Assembly: GCF_030272615.1 (NCBI RefSeq)
Contig: NC_081409.1
Span: forward strand, 528,234,291-528,298,290
From: Cryptomeria japonica
Taxonomy: Eukaryota; Streptophyta; Pinopsida; Cupressales; Cupressaceae
Direction: 5' to 3'
Length of the DNA stretch: 64,000 nucleotides
Shown one piece after another: positions 56,484 through 64,000 of the stretch. The notes under the pieces were generated by a model. The model was not told where the DNA came from. It searched no databases and was given only the letters and a program-made list of their open reading frames with translations. A program made the position numbers and the translations under genes. The stretch's first letter is position 1; each line of letters begins with the position of its first letter.

Positions 56484-57455
56484 TGTAATGTGGTGAAAAA
56501 TTAGGGTTTCCATAATTAGATATATGAAAACCACTAATTTTTACTTAGGGACCAATTACATTAGAGAGGGGTAAACCCAATGGATCTAGCCACAAACCAA
56601 CAAGGATAAGAGCTGAGAATTCTATTGGATTTATTGGATTTTAATTGATTTCTCTTTGTAGACATTTAAAATTTGCATCACCTTCGTTCTCCATTTTTAA
56701 CCTTATCAGGCGTATAAATCTCTTTATTTCACGCAATTTTGTCTCGTTCGTTTCTTGATTAGATAATTAAATTGCCTTCCCAATTCAGGTTTGGGATTTA
56801 ATTTTACCCTTAACATAATCCCCTTTGCATTAGATCATTCCCTTGTTTCTCTTGTAGTGATGTTTTGCCTAATTGCATCCCGATTAGGGTTTTTTGCCCT
56901 TAATTTGACTCTTTTTTTCAACATTTTTCACACCTATCCAGATTCTTCCCCTCTCTTCCCACTCTTAGTGAAAAAGTTACATTTTAAACCCTGATTTATC
57001 TTCCTTGTATTGGATTTTTCCCCTCTCACTTTGGTAGAGTCCGTTTTGACCATTTTCTGCATCTCAATTTTAATGTTTTTAGGCCTTCTTTTTAGGTTTT
57101 TGCCACTTCCCACCTTTCGTTTTGATCCCGTTGGATCCCCTTTCCTACCTAGTCATATGTGAAGGTTTTATTTTGACATCTTTTCCAATCCCATGGCATC
57201 ACATTTGTCCCTTCTCTGTGTGGTGACCCACTTTGTCTCAATTTACTTGGTATTACTTGGTTTTACTCGGTTTACCCTATTTTATAGTTTTTCACTCAAA
57301 TCATCTCATTTACTATCTAACCTTTCCCATTCTTCCTAGTTTAAAATGTTAGTTTGACTAACGTGCCCTTTTAGGCTTAATTAATTCATTAAGCCCCTTT
57401 GTACTTATTAGGATTTTATTGGCCAAAAATTGAAAAATTGAAGCTCTATCAATCT
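56484..57455 (-). repeat. LTR of relic G (upstream limit uncertain)
   Basis: It ends (minus strand) TTTTTCACCACATTACA next to the PBS. It contains the inverted copy of 3815-3994 at 56484-56665 and a TATA-like CTATAAAATAG near 57280. The beginning of the LTR cannot be placed; it lies before or inside the array at 57457 or was displaced by copia F. The plus ORF at 56791-56994 is Phe/Leu-rich and not a gene. Confidence 0.45.
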
Positions 57456-57456
57456 T

Positions 57457-57585
57457 CTGCATAGGTGGTCAAATTTCTTGCATAGGTGGTCAAATTTAGT
57501 GTGCAGTTTGTCGATTCTAGTGCATAGTTGGTCAAGATTAGTGCACATTTTGTACAATCTACTGAGTAGTTAGTCATTTTCTAGG
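57457..57585 (+). repeat. Degenerate 21-24 bp tandem array
   Basis: Six units of the type GTGCATAGTTGGTCAAATTTA with decreasing similarity to the right (TGCACATTTTGTACAATCTA, TGAGTAGTTAGTCATTTTCT). Confidence 0.75.
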
Positions 57586-57619
57586 AAGTTGGCAGGTATA
57601 CTTAGATTCTTGAATCTGT

Positions 57620-58513
57620 TGAATATCCAAGCAACTGAGAGGGGGGGGCTAAAACTGTTAACAACAATTTTAACCTTTTTAACCTTAAAGAGAAAATCCA
57701 AAATATTAAGAAGAATTAACAAAATTAGGAAACACATGCAAAGAATCAGATTAGACACAAGAAACACTAGAATTTATGTGGAAAATCTAAGAAGGGAAAA
57801 ACCAGGGAGAATGCTAATTCTCAATATATAAACACTGGTTAAGGTGATTTTTACAATAGGTGGCTCAATTCCCTAAAAGGCTCACTACCAATATGCTCAT
57901 TACAGATGGGAACATTGCCCTAAAAGGCTCATTGCCGAAGAAGAAAGAAAGACAAAGAGAATCTACCACCATAAAAAAAAACATATTGTGTAGTGTTGAA
58001 ACTGCTTCCAATAAATATCTCTTGTGAAGTCACTGGATTTCTTCAATCTCACATTTATTCAATAAAAAAAGCCATATATTGAATCATCAAATCAAGCTCC
58101 TATATATACTATCTCTGGAAATTATAATTTTCAATGTTGGCTGAGACAGGGATCTAAAATAGGTCTCCACTAAACAATTTGGTGGTGGAAAGTAATGAAA
58201 AGTTAACCATATCACACTATTCCTCCTTAAACACATCAACGCGCTACATACATCACCAAGGTCAGACCTAAAATGCATCCACACACTATGCATTATCAAT
58301 ATCCAGTCTAAGGCCTTGAGCTTCGGATCACGTCGAACCCAAAAATAATATAGAAAAACATCTTCTGAGATACCAAACGCATCTGGTGAAACTGAGAAAC
58401 CTTCAAGTGCATAATATATCTAAATTGAAAACTCCTACTCATCATATCACATTCGTACTTAATCTAGACCAAAGGATTTGACATAAATGACAACACATAA
58501 TGCAATGCTAACA
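57620..58513 (-). repeat. Copia F 3' LTR (left, 894 bp)
   Basis: It runs TGAATATCCAAGCAACTGAG to CAATGCTAACA. It contains TTTATGTGGAAAATCTAAG plus GGGAAAAACC (the conserved copia LTR block) and GGCTCAYTRCC words at 57860-57935. The ORF at 57589-57831 crosses the LTR boundary and recurs at 62734-62916, so it is not a gene. Confidence 0.92.
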
Positions 58514-58525
58514 ATCTCCCCCTTT
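58514..58525 (-). promoter_or_regulatory. Polypurine tract of copia F
   Basis: Minus strand AAAGGGGGAGAT directly before TGTTAGCATTG of the 3' LTR; same form as in copia C. Confidence 0.8.
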
Positions 58526-58838
58526 GTCATTGATGGTAATATCTATCAACAATAATATGGAAAATGAAAGATCATCATTGAGTGCACACCCATCTCTCTC
58601 TCCCCCTTTGACAACATTGAAAAATGTGGTCAAAACTCCCATTGAGAAACTCACTCCTTCTCCCCCTAAGAGGAAGCACATCAACATCAGTCCAGAAAAA
58701 AATGTACATGTTGCTCACTGGACCAATGCACACTTGAAATGCACATTAGTTGAAACTAGTAGGGGATAATACCCCTAACTTCTACCAGAGATACTAAAAG
58801 GTATCTATGCATGACACCTTTGTGAAAATGTCTTCAAT

Positions 58839-59144
58839 CTACTCTTTCATGGGTACATACTCAAGTTTGACCTCATTATCTAGAAATTTCACCCTCAAGA
58901 AGTGATAGCTAATAGATATATGCTTTATTCTTGAATGTTGTACCAAATTCTTGGCAATGTTTATGGCACTAGTATTAGCACACATGATTGAAATCAGGCC
59001 ATAAAATTTCACACCAATGTCCTTCAAGGTCTTCTTCATCCATAAAATATAAGTGCAACAAGAAGATGTTGCAATGTACTCTACCTCTGTCATAGATAAG
59101 GACACATAATCTTTCTTTTTGCACTTAACCAAGAGACTAACCAA
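58839..59144 (-). pseudogene. Copia F RNase H
   Basis: A 101-residue frame: VSLSMTEVEYIATSSCCTYI, then CANTSAINIAKNLVQHSRIK, ISYHFLR and LEYVPMKE, the C-terminal copia RNase H. The usual D of CDN is replaced by A (CAN), so a catalytic acid is lost. Confidence 0.88.
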
Positions 59145-59189
59145 GAGCCAAGAAAGAATGGTCCTCCACTTGTGCTTTTTCTATCATCA

Positions 59190-60330
59190 ACACTTCTAGC
59201 CTAGTCTACATCTATGTAAGCTGTGAGGTTAAAATCAAAATTTTTAGGATACCCCATACCAAACTCTTATTTACCTTTAAGATATATGAAAATCCTTTTT
59301 ACAACCACATGTGATTCTTTCGGTTCTTGCTAGAACCTTGCTTCCAAGCCGACTGTATACATGGTATATGGTCTTGTAGCAGTCAAATATAACAGTCCTC
59401 CAATAATTGACCTATATCGACTTGCATCTGCCTTAGGTGATTTATCATCCTTAGTTAACTTGCATCTGATAGTAATAGGTGTACATACCTTGGTCATAGG
59501 TGTACATACTTAGACTAAGGAATGAAAATTATGTTATCATCTAATTAACTTGCAATCCAAGGAAAATATTCAAGTCACCAATCGTGGACATCTCAAATTC
59601 TTTCTGCATCTCAACAACAAATTTTCTGCACATATATTCATTTCCTCCAAAAATAATATCATCAACATACACTTCCACAATCATAATTCTACCTTATTTT
59701 GTCTTGAAGTATAAGAACTATTGTCTGTTGAACCCTTTTGAAATCCTTGATAAGTTAGATACTTGTCTAACCTACCATACCAAGATCTAAGAGCATGTTT
59801 TAGTCTATCCAATGCCTTTTTTAATCTATAAACAATGTTTAGATTGTCCTTCAACTTGAATCCTTCTGGTTGTTCAATGTAAACTTCTTCTAATTCTCCA
59901 TTCTAAAATGTTAATTTCACATCCATCTGATAAATCCTGAAATCTTTGAATGCTGCAAATGCTAGGAACATTCAGATTGCCTCCATTCTTGCAACCATGG
60001 CATGTTTCATCAAAGTCAATGCCTTCAATTTGAGTGTATCCTTTGCAAACCAATCTTTCTTTATTCCTTACAACCTTTCCATCTTTATCTAGCTTGCTTC
60101 AGAATACCCATTTAGTACTAATTACATTCTTGTCTTCCAGTCTACTAACTAATTCCCATGTCTTATTTTTGTCAATCTGATCTAGTTCCTCTTTCATTTC
60201 CTTCATCCAGTTCTGATCTTTGTAGGCTTCTTCTACTGTCTTTGGCTTAATTTCAGATAGCAGACATAACAAGACCTGTTCTTATGCTTCTTTTCTTCTT
60301 GTGATAACTCCTTTGCTCTTGTCTGATGAT
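59190..60330 (-). pseudogene. Copia F reverse transcriptase, frame-broken
   Basis: No long ORF, but in pieces the minus strand reads MDVKLTF and [20 protein letters not shown] (59840-59920), then VEVYVDDIIFGGNEY with an intact YVDD (about 59635-59680) and MQKEFEMSTIGD. Frames change at least twice. Confidence 0.8.
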
Positions 60331-60861
60331 CTATTCTTCTGAGTGATTCTTCTTGACATACCTTGGAGTCTTAGATCCAGATACTAGAACATCCTGATCA
60401 TTCTTTTCTTCACTCCTAGTTTCTTCCTTCCTTTCCTTTTCTTTGAACTAGTCCAAGTCATATCCTGCTACAATTTTTGACTCTTTTGAAGTATTCTCAT
60501 TAACTTTTACACTTGCACTTTCAACAATTTTATTCAATCTTTTGTTGAAACATCAATATGCCTTTCTCTTTGTTGAGTAACCCAGGAATATACCTTCATC
60601 TGCTCTGCTGTCAAACTTTCCAAGATTATCTTCATCTCTCATAATATAGCACTTGCTTCCAAAAACTTTGAAATATTTTATTGACAAAGTTCTGCCATAC
60701 CATAGTTACATAAGATGTCTTGCCATACTTCCTCCGATAGAGAATTCTATTGAGTGTGTGTGCTACTCTATGAATTTATTCTTTCCAATAGACTTCAAGT
60801 AACTCTACACCTTTTATCATGGTTCTAGCTGCTTCTTGTATAGTCTAGTTCAGTCTTTCTA

Positions 60862-61479
60862 CTAGACCATTCTATTGAGGTGTCTAGGGAGCTGATAACT
60901 GTCTTTTGATTTTATTGCCACTTCATTCTCAACTTTTTCCTTTAATATCTTGAACTTTTCTAATGCTTTAGATTTTTCTCTAAGAAATGCAACCCAAGTC
61001 ATTCTAGAATAATCATCAATCAGTAACATGAAATACCTCTCACCTTGCAGACTTCTTGTCTGGGTTGGACCACAAATATCCGTGTGAACCAAATTTAGTA
61101 ATTTGGTGGATGAGTACTCCTTTCCTTTCAATGTGCTTCTGATATGCTTTCCTATTTGACATTCCCTGCAAATATTGTTCTCTGGTTTAAACAATCTTGG
61201 CAAATCTCTCATTGTAGTCTTTGAACTGATCTGTACCAAGTTATCAAAGTTCATATGGCACATCCTTTGGTGCCATAACCAGTTGTCATCAAGATGTGAT
61301 ATCAAGAAGTGTTTTGTATCTCCTTCCAACCGGTACATATTTCCATTTTTCCTTCTTCTATCTGCATTAACCGTTATAGAATCCTTCCAGATCTCACATC
61401 CATTGTCTTGAAAGATGACATTGTATCCATTTTCGTACATATGTCTGAAAATTAAAAGATTATGATGCAAACCCTTCAC
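60862..61479 (-). pseudogene. Copia F pre-integrase and integrase N-terminal half
   Basis: 205-residue frame. WLWHQRMCHMNFDNL and CRECQIGKHIRST form the zinc region; LVHTDICGPTQTRSLQGERY holds the first catalytic Asp, and LLIDDYSRMTWVAFL follows. The frame is lost before the second Asp/Glu half, which is degraded further left. Confidence 0.88.
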
Positions 61480-61703
61480 ATAATAAACATTGTTAGTGTT
61501 ATGCTTTCCATCAAAGATAATTGAACCGCTACCAATGATTTGTGTTGTCTAATCATCTCCAAATCTAACTGAACCTCCATCATGCCTTTTAAGTTGTATG
61601 AACTTTTTTTATCACCAGTCATATGATTTGAGCATCCACTTTCAATCAACCATTCATTCTTATCTCTTCTAGCATGAAATGTGTTAGCAATAGTCTTAGA
61701 CAT
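61476..61703 (-). pseudogene. Copia F protease, active-site Asp replaced
   Basis: NEWLIESGCSNHMTGDKK is the copia protease signature with Glu in place of the catalytic Asp (ESG for DSG), which should abolish activity. Same frame as the gag ORF upstream; shifted relative to integrase. Confidence 0.85.
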
Positions 61704-61724
61704 ATCCTACTTCTTAGAGATATC

Positions 61725-62285
61725 CTACTTAGGAACATCCTTTTCTACCAAAAACAAACAATCACCATCCTCATAGTTTGATTCATCATCTAAGATACCA
61801 GCATCATCCTTAACATAATATGCCTTCTTATTGAACTTTCCCTTTTTTTCTTTGAACTTTTGTCTATTTTCTTTCTCTAGACATCTAGTTACAATATCCC
61901 CAATCTTACCACATCTAAAAAATTTAAAGGGTAACATACCTTTGTATTTGCCAGTTCCTTTTTTCAACTTCCTTATAAAGTTTTCTTCTACCTCATCCAA
62001 ACTATCTTTAGATGCCTTGAATGCAGTTTCTGACTTGTCTTTTTCCTTTTCGAATATCCTTTCTTTAAATGTAGTTAGGGTACCAAATAGTTGCTCTCTG
62101 CTAAACTTCTTTAGGTCATACGTTTCTTGAATTGTAGAGATATCGTCACTATATCTTACTAATAATGTCATCAAAATCTTGTCAATCACATCTTCATCAC
62201 TCAAAGTGCTTCCAAGTTCTTTGATCTCATTCACTATGGTTTCAACCTTCTCAAAATAGCTCACAATATCCTCTCCTTCTTCCAT
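61725..62285 (-). pseudogene. Copia F gag
   Basis: 186-residue frame with gag helices (EEGEDIVSYFEKVETIVNEI, LLVRYSDDISTIQE) and a zinc knuckle remnant FFRCGKIGDIVTRC, lacking the first Cys and the His. In frame with 62373-62582 and with the protease. Confidence 0.85.
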
Positions 62286-62372
62286 CCTTAGGTTTTCATA
62301 TATTCTCTTAGCAATTAATCTCTTTATTAGCTTGAATCTCTCATTCCCTTCATAGATGTCTTTTAACTTCTG

Positions 62373-62582
62373 CTAGACTTCTTGAGAAGTATTCAAAGAG
62401 ATAACCTTAGTCACTTCATATTTTGATAATGCACTGAATATAGAATACCTTTCTTTTTCATTTTCTTCATAAGCTTGAATCTCATCTGGAGCATTGAGTC
62501 CATTCGCTGGAAGAACATACTTAGTCTCCATAGCCTTCCAAGTATTGTAACCCAGAGAAACCAAATAGCCTCTCATCTTCAC
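62373..62582 (-). pseudogene. Copia F gag N-terminal part
   Basis: MKMRGYLVSLGYNTWKAMET matches the start of copia gag proteins. It lies 108 bp from the PBS. Nonsense codons separate it from 62285. Confidence 0.75.
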
Positions 62583-62689
62583 TTTCTAAAAACTATAATT
62601 AGATCTTTCAAAGATAGGAATGGATAACTTGTGTGCCATCAAATCATGATCTATCTCAAGCGGTTAAGCTCTATGTCAAGGAACCACAA

Positions 62690-62700
62690 CTCTTATACCA
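62690..62700 (-). promoter_or_regulatory. Primer binding site of copia F
   Basis: Minus strand TGGTATAAGAG, an altered initiator-Met site, five bases from the LTR. Confidence 0.7.
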
Positions 62701-62705
62701 ATTAT

Positions 62706-63603
62706 TGAATATCTGAGCAACTGAGAAGGGGGGGTGAATAAGTTGACAATAATTCAAACCTTTTTAACCTTAATGCATAGATCCAAAATATTAAGAATAA
62801 TTCATAGAATTAGGAAACACATGCAAAAATTTAGATTAGACACAAGAAACACCAGAATTTATGTGGAAAACCCAATAAGGGAAAAACCACAAAGAATGCT
62901 AATTCTCAATATATAAGCATTGGTTAAGGTGATTTTTACAATGGGTGGCTCATTGCCAATGCATCCACTACTAGTAGGCTCACTGCCTTGAAAGGGCCAC
63001 TGCTAATATGCTCACTATAGATGGGATTACTGCCAAAGAAGAAAGAAAGACAAAGAGAATCCACCACAAAAAAAACACAATTTGTACTATCGGAACTGCT
63101 TCCGGTAAATATCTCACACAGTCATTGGATTCCTTCAATCTTGAATGTCTTCAACACAAAAATACATATGTTGAATCATCAAATTAAGATCCTATTTATA
63201 CTATCTCCAAAAATTATAATCTTCAATGTCGATTGAGACAGGGATCTAAAATAGGTCTCCACTAAACATTCCGGTGGTGATAAGGAATGAAAAGTGAGTC
63301 ATATCATACCATTCCTCCTCGAACACATCAACACAATACATACATCACCAAGGTCAAGCCTAAAACGTATCCGCACACTATGCAGACTTAGTATCTATTT
63401 TAAGGCCTCAAGCTCCAGATCACGCTAGACCTAAAAATAATATAGAAAAACATCTTTTGAGATACCAAACACATTCGATGAAACTGGGAAACCTTCAAGC
63501 ATAGAATATACCTTAATAGAACACTCCTTCTCATCATACCACATCCAAACTTAATCTAGACCAAAGGATTTGACATCAATGACAACTCAATGCAATGCTA
63601 ACA
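62706..63603 (-). repeat. Copia F 5' LTR (right, 898 bp)
   Basis: It runs TGAATATCTGAGCAACTGAG to CAATGCTAACA and matches the left LTR with noticeably more differences than seen in elements C or E, so F is the older copia insertion. Confidence 0.92.
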
Positions 63604-64000
63604 TAATCATCTTGGTCAGTCATCTAGATTAGGGTTTCATTTCATTTTCTTGGTTTACTAATCAGTTGTTTGCATCACTGTGGCATTTGTGGGATGATTA
63701 TTGAATTCATAAACTACTAATTTGTTTGATACATAATGATTGTCAAAGAATGAATGTCAAATAAATGTTATAGTAGCATAACTCACCACTTTTATCTTTT
63801 CAATTTTTATAAAAATGGCCATGGGATTGTCTTTTGATTAGAGTAGCTCACATACTACTATCTTTAAGGGAAATGGACTATTGTCTTCTATTTCTTGAGT
63901 TCTTTCTCATTTTGTAGGGTGGGCCCACTATAGCATTGAGTACCTGTCCACCCACCTTTGGGGTCTTGGGAGAGAGGGAAAAGTGATAACGATACCCACT
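63604..64000. other. Right flank, no gene seen
   Basis: AT-rich sequence to the window end, with no recognised element or ORF. Confidence 0.5.

Larger units (their letters stand above)
57620..63603 (-). mobile_element. Copia element F (6.0 kb), degraded
   Basis: LTRs 57620-58513 and 62706-63603 flank a 4.2-kb interior with gag, protease, integrase, RT and RNase H on the minus strand, PBS at 62690-62700 and polypurine tract at 58514-58525. Text next to the PBS (CAAGCGGTTAAGCT) is shared with copia C, so the two are related families. Several frameshifts and stops. Flanks TCTGT and TAATC show no clear duplication. Confidence 0.9.

Overview
The window reads as intergenic DNA from a large, repeat-rich seed-plant genome. 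The evidence is wall-to-wall Ty1/copia and Ty3/gypsy LTR retrotransposons of plant clades (Tat-type gypsy with a second RNase H, chromovirus, plant copia), plant initiator-Met primer binding sites, and a plant mobile domain gene. I see no host gene, rRNA gene, functional tRNA gene or CRISPR array. A conifer or another giant genome is plausible, but the species cannot be fixed from sequence alone.

Layout. 1-3994: remains of a gypsy element (gag-protease frame 155-1925, polypurine tract, LTR-like block from 2808). 5177-8413: a long copia-type LTR (X) carrying a degenerate repeat array and a TRIM-like mini-element whose LTR holds a tRNA-Ala-like sequence. This LTR resumes at 52140. Nested inside it is a minus-strand chromovirus B (8414-52139; LTRs 51380-52139 and 8414-8471 + 46155-46886). 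Inside B's 3' LTR sits element A (8472-46154), which has 4.5-kb LTRs and an internal region of about 3.8 kb with no coding capacity, the architecture of a LARD. A in turn carries three insertions: copia C (14585-22245, minus) in its internal region, a 1-kb terminal-inverted-repeat element D (27145-28138), and a 16.3-kb Tat-type gypsy element E (28850-45120, 5-bp target duplication AGTTT) in its 3' LTR. From 52.4 kb rightward come a tandem-repeat block, a minus-strand gypsy relic G (gag, PBS and LTR end, 53991 to about 57455) and a second copia element F (57620-63603, minus).

The most unusual content is in E. Its sense strand carries one gag-pro-Gpatch-RT-RNaseH-aRNaseH-integrase frame (31847-39337) that is interrupted by about 21 in-frame stops but almost no frameshifts. 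The space between integrase and 3' LTR carries an antisense gene: a 69-bp first exon, a consensus GTAAGT/TGCAG intron of about 0.9 kb, and a 1.94-kb second exon in phase. It encodes a plant mobile domain, an acidic glycine-rich stretch, a Gln-rich hexanucleotide-repeat linker and a coiled coil. The antisense intron and the gag leader both carry arrays of the same degenerate motif (consensus near GCGTCTGTG), each in the orientation of its own transcript.

Insertion order from nesting: X, then B, then A, then C, D and E. LTR divergence read by eye agrees (E about 1.3%, C about 4%, A about 3%). All coding regions are degraded copies. Boundaries marked by TG/CA ends, PBS or PPT are firm; boundaries of X, G, the first element and the TRIM are approximate.
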